From Gammaproteobacteria bacterium (GTDB lineage Bacteria > Pseudomonadota > Gammaproteobacteria > Pseudomonadales > Azotimanducaceae), in NCBI GenBank assembly GCA_030425195.1, contig JAUIAV010000012.1:1-64000 (forward strand): a DNA stretch of 64,000 bases, in the 5' to 3' direction. This document shows, piece after piece, positions 26,453-36,203 of the stretch. Positions within the stretch are counted from its first letter, which is position 1; each line of letters begins with the position of its first letter. Below the pieces are notes generated by a model. The model was given only the letters and a program-made list of their open reading frames with translations. It searched no databases and was not told the origin of the DNA. The position numbers and the translations under genes were made by a program.

Positions 26453-28192
26453 TTACTCCCGGGTCGAAAGATCCCGCATGGCCTGGTCCGTGGTGAAGAA
26501 GATGTCGCCGCGCAGACTTTCGAGAAAGTCCGCGGCTTCCAGCTGTTCCATCACGGGCGCTTTCACCTCCGACAGGTGCAGAGTGATGCTCATGCTCTGC
26601 AGGTTGGCATTGATCCGTTCGAGCATCTCCAGGCCGGACACGTCGATCATGTTCACCGCGTTGCACACCAGCAGCACGTGACGCGTTCCCGGCCGCCGCT
26701 GAATGATCTTCAGGAGCTTGCTCTCCACCTGGTTGGCGTTGGCAAAGAACAGGCTTTCGTCCACCCGGATGGCGGCTACGTGCGCAAAGGTCTCCACATC
26801 GTACCGGCGGGCGGCCCTGAACGCCTCCGTATCGCCCACCCGGCCGACGATGGCGATGTGCGGCCGGCTCACCTGGCGGACAAAGAAGGCGATGGACAGC
26901 GCGACACCGGTGATGAGGCCGGCTTCCACACCGAAGACGAGCACGGCGGCCAGAGTGACCATCTGCGTAATGGAATCGTCGCGGTGCACCTTCCAGTGGT
27001 GGATCGCGCTGGTGAAATCCATGAGTCCAAGCACCGAGACGATGACGATGGCGGCGAGAGCCGCGTGCGGCAGCAGGGTGAACGCTGGTGTGAAGAACAG
27101 CAGGGTAGCAAGGATCACCACCATGCAGACCAGCGAGCTGACCTGGGTTCTGGCACCGGACTGATAGTTCACGCTGGAACGGGTAAAGCTGCCGGCCACC
27201 GGATAAGCGCCTGTGAAAGCGGCACCCAGGTTGGCGGCCCCCAGTGCGATGAGCTCCTGATGACTGTTCACGCGCGTGCGCTCTCTTGTCGCCAGGGTGG
27301 TTCCGATCGAATAGCTCTCCACGTAGGCCACCAGGGCGATCATGGTGGAGGTAGGCAGCAGCGCCACCCAGAGATCCCACTCCATTGGCGGCAGCGTCAG
27401 AGCCGGCAGGCCACCGGGCACCGTGCCGATCACATCCACGTCGTAGTTCTCGTTGAGCGCCCCCGCCCAGACGGTGAGGGCGGCGCCGATGGCCACGACC
27501 AGCGGACCCAGACGTGTCACCGGGTGATCGTCCGGCAGCTCGATGCCCAGCCAGCCGAACACCCGGACGATGTGTCGCTGCACCAGCCACATGCCGACCC
27601 CGGCGCCGATCCCGAGCAGCACGGCGACCGGATTGAATTCGGCGCTCCTGCGGCCGAGCTCCAGCAGTCTTTCCACCGGATTCAGAGCGGCATCGGTCTG
27701 GAGCCCCATCAGCGGTCCCAGCTGGCTGATGACGATGAGGAGCGCCGCAGCGTTCACGAAGCCGACGATGACGGGGTGGCTCATGAGATTGACCACGCCG
27801 CCCATGTTCGAAAGCCGGAGCAGCCAGAGAACGAGGCCGGACTGCAGGCAGAGCAGCGTGGTGACGCCCAGGTATGCATCAGAGTAGGCGGGTGCGTGCT
27901 CCCCAACGGCGGCGGCCACCATGAGTGCTGCCACCGCCACAGGTCCGACCACCAGATGTCTGGAAGAGCCCAGGATGGCGTAAATGACCATGGGAGCGAG
28001 GCAGGCATAGAGTCCGGCCTCCGGAGGGAGGCCGGCGAGGAACGCATAGGCGATGGCCTGGGGGACCGTAATCATTCCCACGACCAGGCCGGCGATCAGA
28101 TCGTGGTGGAAGTCGGTGCGCTGGTAGCCCCGGATCACGTCGATGATCGGGATGAAGCTGCGCCAGTCCTTTACCCGGAATTCGAACGCCAA
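26453..28192 (-). CDS. SulP-family anion permease with STAS domain
   Basis: About 579 residues: 10-12 membrane helices, then a cytoplasmic STAS domain (about 430-560). The family start is RGYQRTDFHHDLIAGLVVGM and TVPQAIAYAFLAGLPPEAGL; further in come GLMDFTSA and, in STAS, VNMIDVSGLEMLERIN. SulP proteins move sulfate, bicarbonate or other anions. No clear ATG fits the family N-terminus. I chose TTG 28192; ATG 28264 would add 24 residues reaching into the divergent adhC promoter. It is 77 bp upstream of the acyl-CoA synthetase on the same strand. Confidence 0.85.
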   Translation of the reverse strand: MAFEFRVKDWRSFIPIIDVIRGYQRTDFHHDLIAGLVVGMITVPQAIAYAFLAGLPPEAGLYACLAPMVIYAILGSSRHLVVGPVAVAALMVAAAVGEHAPAYSDAYLGVTTLLCLQSGLVLWLLRLSNMGGVVNLMSHPVIVGFVNAAALLIVISQLGPLMGLQTDAALNPVERLLELGRRSAEFNPVAVLLGIGAGVGMWLVQRHIVRVFGWLGIELPDDHPVTRLGPLVVAIGAALTVWAGALNENYDVDVIGTVPGGLPALTLPPMEWDLWVALLPTSTMIALVAYVESYSIGTTLATRERTRVNSHQELIALGAANLGAAFTGAYPVAGSFTRSSVNYQSGARTQVSSLVCMVVILATLLFFTPAFTLLPHAALAAIVIVSVLGLMDFTSAIHHWKVHRDDSITQMVTLAAVLVFGVEAGLITGVALSIAFFVRQVSRPHIAIVGRVGDTEAFRAARRYDVETFAHVAAIRVDESLFFANANQVESKLLKIIQRRPGTRHVLLVCNAVNMIDVSGLEMLERINANLQSMSITLHLSEVKAPVMEQLEAADFLESLRGDIFFTTDQAMRDLSTRE

Positions 28193-28258
28193 GACGGTTC
28201 TTCGTGCTGGTATATGGGTCGCGAATTGTACTTGTTCTTGTTTATGCTTTCCGGCTGA

Positions 28259-29386
<1,128 letters not shown>

Positions 29387-29411
29387 GCGAGGGAAGTCAG
29401 GGGGACAACGC

Positions 29412-30419
29412 ATGGCCATCGGCACTCAGGAATGGCTCGATCTGGTGCAGGAAGAGATCCTCGAACCGGATCTGCCCATCTGCGATCCGCATCATCACCT
29501 CTGGGATCATGCTCAGAGCCGCTATCTGCTCGACGAACTGCTCGCGGACACCGGTAGTGGTCACAACGTGGTCAGCACCGTCTTCGTCGAGTGCGCGAGC
29601 ATGTACCGGGCCGGTGGGCCGGAGCCGCTGCGCGCAGTGGGTGAGACGGAGTTCGTGAACGGCATTGCCGCCATGTCCGCCAGCGGCGGGTACGGCAGCA
29701 CGAAGGCGTGTCTCGGCATCGTCGGCTTCGCCGACCTCACGCTGGGCCGTGCGGTGGGCGAAGTGCTGGATGCACACATGGCTGTGACGGACCGGTTCAA
29801 AGGCATCCGGCACGCGGCCGGATGGGATCCGGACGATGCCGTCCGGAATTCCCACACCGATCCTTTCGAGCATCTGCTGCTGGATGCGACCTTCCGGGAA
29901 GGTTTCGCCGAGCTCGGAAAACGGGGTCTGTCGTTTGATGCGTGGCTCTATCATCCACAGATTTCCGAGCTGACGGACCTGGCCCGGGATTTCCCGGACA
30001 CGACCATCGTTTTCGATCATTTCGGCGGTCCGCTCGGAATCGGACCCTACGCCGGAAGGCGGGCAGAGATTTTCGATCAGTGGGCGGCTGACGTCCGCGC
30101 GCTCGCTGATTGCGGGAACGTGGTGGCGAAGCTCGGTGGTCTGGTGATGCCGGTGAACGGCTTCGGTTTCCACAAGGAAGCGCGACCACCGACGTCGGAT
30201 CAGATCGTGGCGGCCACCGGAGACTACTACCGGCATGCGCTGGCGTGCTTCGGACCCGAGCGCTGCATGTTCGAGTCGAACTTTCCGGTGGACAAGCAGA
30301 GCTGTTCCTATCCCGTGCTCTGGAATGCCTTCAAGAAGCTGGCAGCGGGTTTCTCGGACGCGGAAAAGGCCAGCCTCTTCCACGACACGGCGGCCCGGGC
30401 TTACCGACTGGGCGAATGA
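29412..30419 (+). CDS. Amidohydrolase-2 family TIM-barrel hydrolase
   Basis: A 335-residue metal-dependent hydrolase of the amidohydrolase-2 group (2-pyrone-4,6-dicarboxylate lactonase-like). The N-terminal metal block is CDPHHHLWDH, and VFDHFGGPLG and MFESNFPVDKQ match late-barrel motifs. Members hydrolyse lactones or decarboxylate aromatic acids. It follows the formaldehyde dehydrogenase gene by 25 bp and overlaps the DDN-type gene by four bases, so these belong to one operon. The substrate is unknown. Confidence 0.85.
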   Translation: MAIGTQEWLDLVQEEILEPDLPICDPHHHLWDHAQSRYLLDELLADTGSGHNVVSTVFVECASMYRAGGPEPLRAVGETEFVNGIAAMSASGGYGSTKACLGIVGFADLTLGRAVGEVLDAHMAVTDRFKGIRHAAGWDPDDAVRNSHTDPFEHLLLDATFREGFAELGKRGLSFDAWLYHPQISELTDLARDFPDTTIVFDHFGGPLGIGPYAGRRAEIFDQWAADVRALADCGNVVAKLGGLVMPVNGFGFHKEARPPTSDQIVAATGDYYRHALACFGPERCMFESNFPVDKQSCSYPVLWNAFKKLAAGFSDAEKASLFHDTAARAYRLGE

Positions 30420-30901
30420 GCCGGCCTCTCTGGCAGGCCTTCAGCCGCGTGATCGCCATTCCTTCGGTCAGTCGAATGGCCATGCGGGTGGCTTCGGTGA
30501 TAGACCGTCCGCTGCTGAAAATGAGTCGTGGCCGTCTCCGGTTGTCGTTCGTGATTCCCTGCCTGCTGCTCAGAGTGCGGGGTGCACGCTCGGGACTGGT
30601 CCGTGAGGTACCGCTGCTGTACGTGCCGGATGGAGAGCACGTGCTGCTCGTGGGGTCCGGCGGCGGTGCCGTTCGGGAACCCGCCTGGGCCTCGAACCTC
30701 CGGGTGAATCCGGAGGTCAGCATCCTGAAGTGCGGACAGACGGAAGACCGGCTGGCGGTGGTGCTCTCGGGCGCCGAGCGGGAGCGGGCCTGGCGTATGG
30801 CGGTGGCGGTTTATCCGGGTTTCGAACGGTATCAGGCGCGGGTTTCGAGAGAGATCCCGGTTTTCAGGTTGAGCAGGGAGCAGCAGCGGCAATGTGCCTG
30901 A
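30416..30901 (+). CDS. DDN-type (deazaflavin-dependent nitroreductase family) protein
   Basis: A protein of 161 residues. RGARSGLVREVPLLYVPDG, VGSGGGAVREPAWASNLRVNP and YPGFERYQARVSREIPVF follow the pattern of the DDN family, named after the F420-dependent nitroreductase of mycobacteria. Proteobacterial members probably use other flavins or bind haem or FMN. ATG 30416 overlaps the amidohydrolase stop (ATGA). Start is firm, function is not. Confidence 0.75.
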   Translation: MSRPLWQAFSRVIAIPSVSRMAMRVASVIDRPLLKMSRGRLRLSFVIPCLLLRVRGARSGLVREVPLLYVPDGEHVLLVGSGGGAVREPAWASNLRVNPEVSILKCGQTEDRLAVVLSGAERERAWRMAVAVYPGFERYQARVSREIPVFRLSREQQRQCA

Positions 30902-30917
30902 GTGTGGTGAGCGATCC

Positions 30918-32165
30918 ATGACCGGAGATCCGGTAAAAATGCCCGGCGCCAGACCCTGGGGCGCCTTCCTCTATCGGGACTATCGCTACCTCTGGGCGAC
31001 CATGGTCTCTGCGACCATTGTGGTCTGGCTGCGGATTCTGAGCACGGCTCAATGGCTCTATGATGAAACGGGTTCGGCCGCCCTGGTGGGCGCCATCGGC
31101 GTGGTGCAGCTGCTGGTACAGATCCCCGCGCTGCTCTGGGGCGGCGCGCTGGCGGACCGGATCGATCGCAAGCGTCTGATGGTCCTGGCGAACGGCACGA
31201 CCTGTGTGGCCATGTTGAGCCTCGGCCTGCTCGCGGTCGGCGGGCTGCTGACCCCTGCGGCCGTCTACATCGGCATCGCCCTGACCGCTGCCTCACAGAT
31301 GCTGGCCAATCCCGCCCGCTCGGCCATGGTGCCCATCGTCATCCCGAAACAGGACCTCATGCTGGCGGCCTCCACGGATACCGCATCACAGAATGCCTCC
31401 GCCATCGCCGGTCCGCTTCTGTTCGCCGGGCTCGCCGTTGCCTTTGGCCTCACCGAAGCGTTCTTCGCAGCCGCGGCCATCGCCGCGCTTTCAACGCTGC
31501 TGCCGCTATTCATCCGCTCGCACGGGATTGCGGAAGGACACGACGACGATGCGCCGAAGAGCGCCGTCCATCAGACCTGGGAGGGGCTGCGCTACGTGTC
31601 CCGGCACCCGATTCTGCCGGGACTGTTTCTGCTCGACGCGGGCATCACCACAGCCTCGTTCTACCGGGAGATCCTGCCGGTGCTTGCCCTCGGACTCTTT
31701 GCCGGCGGCGCCAGCGCCACAGGTCTGCTCGGTGCCGCCAACTCGACTGGCGCGATCATCGGCTCCTTCATTGCGCTGCTGTTCGTCGGCTACAGGGCGA
31801 AAGGCATGCTGGTGCTCTACGCATCGCTGGCGTATGCGGTGATCCTTCTGGGATTCGGCACGGCGGGCAGCCTGTGGATGGGCATGCTGATGATCGGACT
31901 GCTGGGGGCGGCCGATGCGGTGACCGTCGCGGTCCGACAGACCACGGTCATGCTGACCACACCCGATCACATGCGCGGCCGAGCGTTCGCGCTCATGATT
32001 CTTGCGGCGCAGACGGCGAACAATGTGGGCACCATCTGGGTCGGCTTCTGGGCCGGCGCCATCGGTGCGGCCAATACGATGGTGCTGGCCGGCTTCATTT
32101 CCATTGCGGCCACGCTTGCCATCGGCTATTTCTGGAAACCCATCCGTATGTTCAGGGCGGATTAG
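30918..32165 (+). CDS. MFS transporter, EntS/drug-exporter-like
   Basis: A carrier of 415 residues with about 12 helices of the MFS_3 (enterobactin exporter-like) group. YRYLWATMVSATIVVWLRI opens the first helix and LWGGALADRIDRKRLMVLAN is the loop motif after helix 2. Members export siderophores or drugs. It lies 16 bp after the DDN-type gene and is likely co-transcribed. The start is ATG 30918; an earlier GTG/ATG in frame has no ribosome site. Its 3' end overlaps the convergent PNPOx-like gene by 14 bp. Confidence 0.82.
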   Translation: MTGDPVKMPGARPWGAFLYRDYRYLWATMVSATIVVWLRILSTAQWLYDETGSAALVGAIGVVQLLVQIPALLWGGALADRIDRKRLMVLANGTTCVAMLSLGLLAVGGLLTPAAVYIGIALTAASQMLANPARSAMVPIVIPKQDLMLAASTDTASQNASAIAGPLLFAGLAVAFGLTEAFFAAAAIAALSTLLPLFIRSHGIAEGHDDDAPKSAVHQTWEGLRYVSRHPILPGLFLLDAGITTASFYREILPVLALGLFAGGASATGLLGAANSTGAIIGSFIALLFVGYRAKGMLVLYASLAYAVILLGFGTAGSLWMGMLMIGLLGAADAVTVAVRQTTVMLTTPDHMRGRAFALMILAAQTANNVGTIWVGFWAGAIGAANTMVLAGFISIAATLAIGYFWKPIRMFRAD

Positions 32166-32625
32166 CCGGGGAAACGACCCATAGAGCGCGCTTCGGACGA
32201 TGATCGGGCGTTCCGAAGTCGATCCATCGGGTCCACAACGCCCGGTCGAGCAGGAACTCGAAGAGGACATGGTGTTCGTCGACACCGGTCGCGAATCCCA
32301 TTGCGGCAGCTGCGACTCTGCGGAAATCCGTTTCCTCTTCGCAGTTTTCAGCGCTTCCGCTCAGAAAACACTCCTCGTCTTCAGGACCGGGAAGCATGTG
32401 AATCGAATACTGCCTGCGGATCTGCAGATCTCCCATTTTCGGTGAGGAATCCATGACGAATGCGACGAGACGCCCCCTGACGATCCTGGGGACGAAGGGA
32501 TGGACACGAGGGCGTCCTCCTTTCGATACGGTAGCCAGGAAGGCAACTTCGCCGTTCTCGAGCAACCGTAGTCCAGCGCTGGCAATATCAGGGGCCCTTT
32601 CCTGAAATTCACTCCACCCGATCAT
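32152..32625 (-). CDS. Pyridoxamine 5'-phosphate oxidase-like FMN-binding protein
   Basis: A 157-residue split-barrel protein. The strand pair VAFLATVSKGGRPRVHPFVPRIV followed by LVAFVMDSSPKMGDLQ is typical of PNPOx-like flavoproteins, which bind FMN, F420 or haem. True PdxH is longer and has conserved active-site residues not apparent here. No partner gene is obvious. Located downstream, on the same strand, of the cysteine-rich secreted protein. Confidence 0.75.
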   Translation of the reverse strand: MIGWSEFQERAPDIASAGLRLLENGEVAFLATVSKGGRPRVHPFVPRIVRGRLVAFVMDSSPKMGDLQIRRQYSIHMLPGPEDEECFLSGSAENCEEETDFRRVAAAAMGFATGVDEHHVLFEFLLDRALWTRWIDFGTPDHRPKRALWVVSPANPP

Positions 32626-32684
32626 CCCGGTTCCGAATGTCTGTCCCGGGTGTCAGGTTATACGATCGTCGGTGATGATGTCTG

Positions 32685-32710
32685 GAGGACCCCGCGTTCA
32701 CGGGGTCCTC
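32685..32710 (-). terminator. Perfect hairpin after the cysteine-rich protein gene
   Basis: A 10-bp perfect stem GAGGACCCCG / CGGGGTCCTC with a 6-base loop lies 21 bp after the stop of the leftward secreted-protein gene. No T-run follows. It is probably an end-of-transcript hairpin. Confidence 0.5.
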
Positions 32711-32730
32711 TCAGGAGATGGGCCGGATCC

Positions 32731-33894
32731 TCAATCGCAGAGATCCCCGGGTAACCACTCGGCTTCCGGTGACCAGGCGCACATGGCTTCGACCAGTGCC
32801 TCCGGATCCTCGATGCCGCAGACCGCGCTCATGTCCAGTGCGTCCGCAAGGCTCGAAGTGACACAGGTGACTTCCTCCCGTTCCCCGGTGGGCACGTCGT
32901 CCTCGAGCTTGGTGGCAAGTACGAAACCGGTACCGGGCAGGTAGTACTTGTACTCGGCATCTTCCGGATCGTGAGGATTGACTTCATAAGTCTGCAGACA
33001 GGCTCCATTGCAGGCGAGCGGATCCATCAGATCCCCGCCTTCTGCCGCAGAGGGCGTGGCCATGAGATTCTCATAGCGGACATAGTCTTCCGCTTCGTCC
33101 GAGGCCATTTCCTGGCGGTCACCGGCGCCGACCACCGGATGGCGGCGAACGAGGAAACCGGCCTTCGCCCGGTCCGTATCATGGGCGAAGGAGCCGTCCG
33201 TATTGTCGATGAGATCGTCTTCCACTTCGAAGGTGTTCTCGCCGCAGTAGACGGTGTCACCAGCGTCACCCACACCGCGGGCTTCGCCTGCCTCGCCGAT
33301 CTGCCCGTACCAGTCCTGGGTGACTTCCACGGCCGAGTATTCACCGTCCTCGTCCTCTTCGAAGACCAGGTCCCGGATCACCCGGCAGGGCAGGCCGCCG
33401 ACTTCCCGTACTTCATCGGTGGCGGTCACCACCACCACTTCCTTCACCAGTTCCCCCTCATCGTCCTCCGATTCGGCGACGATCACATGGGTGTGCCCGG
33501 CGGTGAGGGGCCAGTACGGGTTCGGGTCCACGCTGTCACCGATGTCGCCGGGATCGACGAAATCACCCGGTTTGAACTCGATGTCGTATCTGGCCTGGCC
33601 CACCAGATCACAGAGGTCCTGCCTCGCCTCGTAAACCGCCCGGCATTCCCCCGACTTTTCACGGCGCTCGGCGCGGGCATCGGCCCGGCACTCACCCTGT
33701 TCCTCGGCTGAAGTGACATAGGCGCAATCCGCCCGGTGCACGAGGTAGTCGTCCTCGCGATCGGCATAGCAGGCGTAGAGCATGAGAGTGGCGTGCTTGC
33801 TGCAGGCGCCGTAGTAGCTGGCACTGGCGGGACCGCTGAATGCAAGGGTCAGTCCTGCGATGAGCAGTGCCAGCACGATGGTTGTTTTCCACAT
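32731..33894 (-). CDS. Secreted acidic cysteine-rich protein of unknown function
   Basis: A protein of 387 residues with a signal peptide (cleavage near ASAS-YYG). Residues 25-100 are cysteine-rich (about eight Cys), with spacing that suggests disulfide-linked helices. From PNPYWPLTAGHTHVI onward the protein resembles a widespread family of secreted proteins with NPYxPLxPG, a VTVTD...GxxCRVVRD segment, DWYxQ, VYCGE, GSF...AGxxx and YRQE...AED blocks, present here in order. That family has no known function; an extracellular beta-sheet domain is likely. Fusion to the Cys-rich head is unusual. C-terminal 70 residues also hold Cys pairs. Confidence 0.6.
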   Translation of the reverse strand: MWKTTIVLALLIAGLTLAFSGPASASYYGACSKHATLMLYACYADREDDYLVHRADCAYVTSAEEQGECRADARAERREKSGECRAVYEARQDLCDLVGQARYDIEFKPGDFVDPGDIGDSVDPNPYWPLTAGHTHVIVAESEDDEGELVKEVVVVTATDEVREVGGLPCRVIRDLVFEEDEDGEYSAVEVTQDWYGQIGEAGEARGVGDAGDTVYCGENTFEVEDDLIDNTDGSFAHDTDRAKAGFLVRRHPVVGAGDRQEMASDEAEDYVRYENLMATPSAAEGGDLMDPLACNGACLQTYEVNPHDPEDAEYKYYLPGTGFVLATKLEDDVPTGEREEVTCVTSSLADALDMSAVCGIEDPEALVEAMCAWSPEAEWLPGDLCD

Positions 33895-34044
33895 GGTTTT
33901 TCTCCCGGGTCGTCAGTTGGCCTCTTGCAGAGGCCGGTATCGATAGGACCCGGGCGTGTTACGGAATCAATCGGACACCGGTCGGTGCGGAAGAAACTCT
34001 TCGGATTGCGATTGATTTGGTATGGAAGGCGCGTCTAACCAGCA

Positions 34045-34743
34045 GTGCGACATGCTTCCAGATCAGTTTCTGAACCAGTGACAGCAGTACCGTCTTTCAC
34101 GCCTCACGATCCCTACACACCCGAACGGGCCGCCGGCTACCGGCGGCATCACGACAGCTCGCTGAGAAGAAGGCTGACTTCCTGGCGGGAGCAGCGTTGC
34201 CTTGCTGCCGCGCTGACGCTGGCTGGTTCGCCTCGCAGAGTGCTGGACGTACCCTGTGGCACCGGACGCTTCTGGCGGACCTTCAGCGACCATGGCGTGA
34301 GCGAACTCGTTGCCATGGACTTCAGTACCGGCATGATCGGATGTGCCTCGGATCTGGCGTTTCCGGGCGGTATGCAGGGTATGGTCGTGCAGGGCGATGC
34401 GTTCCGGATACCGCTCGCGACGGATGCCGTCGATTTCGCCGCATGCATGCGGTTCATCCACCATCTCTCCATGTCCGAGTACCGACGAACTGTGCTGACT
34501 GAGCTCCGACGGGTCTCCAGCCGTCACGTGGCCGTTTCTCTCTGGGTGGACGGCAACTATGCAGGTTACCGGAGAGCGGCGAAGCGCCGGCAACCCGCCA
34601 GGGCCGGATACGGTGGTCGTCACTGTTTCCGGCGGCGGCAGATCGAATCCGAGTTCGAGGAAGCGGGACTCCGGATAGTCCGGTGGTTCGACGTCTGGCC
34701 TGCCATCAGCATGTGGCGGACGTATCTGCTGATATGCGATTAG
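34045..34743 (+). CDS. Class I SAM-dependent methyltransferase
   Basis: About 232 residues. Motif I is VLDVPCGTGRFWRTF, motif II VAMDFSTGMIGCA, then DAVDFAACMRFIHHLS. This is a Methyltransf_11 layout, with no clue to the acceptor. The start codon is uncertain: GTG 34045 has no good ribosome site, and GTG 34078 is another choice. It ends 46 bp before the convergent Lin0512 gene. Confidence 0.75.
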   Translation: MRHASRSVSEPVTAVPSFTPHDPYTPERAAGYRRHHDSSLRRRLTSWREQRCLAAALTLAGSPRRVLDVPCGTGRFWRTFSDHGVSELVAMDFSTGMIGCASDLAFPGGMQGMVVQGDAFRIPLATDAVDFAACMRFIHHLSMSEYRRTVLTELRRVSSRHVAVSLWVDGNYAGYRRAAKRRQPARAGYGGRHCFRRRQIESEFEEAGLRIVRWFDVWPAISMWRTYLLICD

Positions 34744-34789
34744 ATGGGCGCTGCCGCCGGTGCGCCGCCATCGAGCACCGATTCCCTTT

Positions 34790-35128
34790 TCAGTCCTCGA
34801 AGGCAACCAGCACCGCGGCCGTGGCGATCACGAGTCTGTCGATGCCGTCTTCTTCCGGCACGTCCAGTCCGCCCGTGACCGGCACCACGGTAACCTCGCC
34901 GTAAGGCAGTTCGGCGGCGATAGCGGCCGTGTCCAGCTGGTCCGGCTCCTGAACGCCGATCCGCACGGTGATCTTCATGTCGTCGGGTGATTTGTCGAGG
35001 GCCCGGAAGAAATTGAGGCTGGAGTGGCGGATCGCATCGGATACGGCCCGGCGTGCCGCCTTGGTGTAATCCCCGCCGTGCACGTCCGTGCCCATACCCA
35101 TCTCGGTGACGTAGCGTTTGCGTGCCAT
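34790..35128 (-). CDS. Lin0512-family protein
   Basis: A 112-residue protein of the Lin0512 family (conserved hypothetical). The opening KRYVTEMGMGTDVHGGDYTKAA and the middle VRIGVQEPDQLD are the family signatures. Biochemical role unknown; a small alpha/beta fold that forms oligomers has been proposed. It is the last gene of the leftward operon of symporter, small membrane protein, lactonase-like enzyme and Lin0512, with an 8-bp gap upstream. Confidence 0.82.
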   Translation of the reverse strand: MARKRYVTEMGMGTDVHGGDYTKAARRAVSDAIRHSSLNFFRALDKSPDDMKITVRIGVQEPDQLDTAAIAAELPYGEVTVVPVTGGLDVPEEDGIDRLVIATAAVLVAFED

Positions 35129-35136
35129 CTGAGCCC

Positions 35137-35967
35137 TCAGTCGTAGTAGGCCGGCGCCATCTGGAGCCGGTCCGCCAGCGCCTTCTCGTGTTCGATCCAG
35201 AGTGTGGCGTCTTCCGCCTCGATCAGTGCCTCCACCTTGTCCATGGATCGGAAGGTTTCTTCTGCGTCCGTATTGAAGGTCGGTGCCCGGCGCAGTTTGC
35301 GGCTCATCTGAAAGTGGTAGAGATCACCCGACAGCACCAGGTTGCCCGAGTTGGCGAGTCTGAGCAGGAGAACCTGATGGCCCGGTGTATGACCGGGTGC
35401 CGAGATGATCATGACGCTGCCGTCGCCGAATACGTCGTGATCACCTTCGAGAATCAGACGGTCACTGTCCTTCAGATCGGCGTAGAGGTCCGGCTGGAAG
35501 ACCGGGTTGGTCACCTCGTTGAAAGCGGCATCGTACTCGGTGTTCTGGATCAGCAGCTTCGAGCCGGCGAAGGCATTGGCGGCTCCGACGTGGTCGTAGT
35601 GCATGTGAGAGAAGGCCACGAGATCGATGTCCGCCGGGGACAGATCCATATCGGCCAGCTGATCGATCAGGGACTTTTCGTAGCGCATGTAGACGCCGCC
35701 TTCCTCTTCGATCCGGCCCTGCCCGGCCATGGCGAGCGGCAGTCCGGCATCCCAGAGCAGCCGCCCTTCCGGGTGTTCGATCAGATAGCAGGGGACGAAC
35801 AGCTCGCGCACGGGCGTCTCTTCGTTTGTGAGGTTGAACATGCTGATGTCCGCTGCGCCGATCAGCCCGCAATCGAATACGTAGAGGCGTACGTCTGCCT
35901 GGGATCTGCCGGTAGCAAACAGCGAGAGTGCGGCCAGGCTCAGGACGGCGATACGACGGTGGATCAT
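35137..35967 (-). CDS. Exported AHL-lactonase-like metallo-beta-lactamase fold hydrolase
   Basis: 276 residues with a probable signal peptide (1-24). The metal motif HxHxDH reads SHMHYDHVG (His121, His123, Asp125, His126), followed by PGHTPGHQ and later GDLYHF. This layout is that of the N-acyl-homoserine lactonase group of MBL-fold enzymes. It may open lactones in the periplasm, including quorum signals, but the family has many other esterase and lactonase members. ATG 35967 with GGGAGAG upstream; the frame extends into the small membrane protein without support. Operon partner of a sodium symporter. Confidence 0.8.
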   Translation of the reverse strand: MIHRRIAVLSLAALSLFATGRSQADVRLYVFDCGLIGAADISMFNLTNEETPVRELFVPCYLIEHPEGRLLWDAGLPLAMAGQGRIEEEGGVYMRYEKSLIDQLADMDLSPADIDLVAFSHMHYDHVGAANAFAGSKLLIQNTEYDAAFNEVTNPVFQPDLYADLKDSDRLILEGDHDVFGDGSVMIISAPGHTPGHQVLLLRLANSGNLVLSGDLYHFQMSRKLRRAPTFNTDAEETFRSMDKVEALIEAEDATLWIEHEKALADRLQMAPAYYD

Positions 35968-35999
35968 GCGTTCTTCTCTCCCGGGGGTCGATGCAGAAG

Positions 36000-36203
36000 T
36001 TAACTGAAGATCGCGTAGATGCACAGCTGCACTGCCACGAGTGTCAGTGCCCAGAATCGGACGTCGCGCCAGCGGGACTGATCGGGAGCATCGACCATGA
36101 ATACGTACTTTGGCACCGCGAAGACCCCGATGGCAATGGCAACGAAGAGCACCAGGGTGATCCCGTTGGCCCACCAGACCGGTGCGGACTGGAGCCATTC
36201 CAT
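36000..36203 (-). CDS. Small two-helix membrane protein coupled to a symporter
   Basis: A 67-residue protein with two hydrophobic segments (about 13-33 and 47-66). Its start ATG shares one base with the stop of the sodium:solute symporter (TGATG), so translation is coupled. It is probably an accessory subunit, such as those paired with some SSS symporters, but no family is recognised. The coupled arrangement is the strongest evidence that it is real. Confidence 0.65.
   Translation of the reverse strand: MEWLQSAPVWWANGITLVLFVAIAIGVFAVPKYVFMVDAPDQSRWRDVRFWALTLVAVQLCIYAIFS

Noticed and set aside
24822-27590. A single 922-codon leftward frame
   Set aside because: Only the part after ATG 26375 is acyl-CoA synthetase. 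The upstream 400 codons are arginine- and glycine-rich shadow of the SulP gene in another frame.
28226-28248. TTGTAC and TATGCT as the frmA promoter
   Set aside because: Spacing is only 11 bp, too short for a sigma-70 promoter.
26576-28258. A 560-codon rightward frame opposite SulP
   Set aside because: Antisense shadow rich in His and Asp with no recognisable domain.
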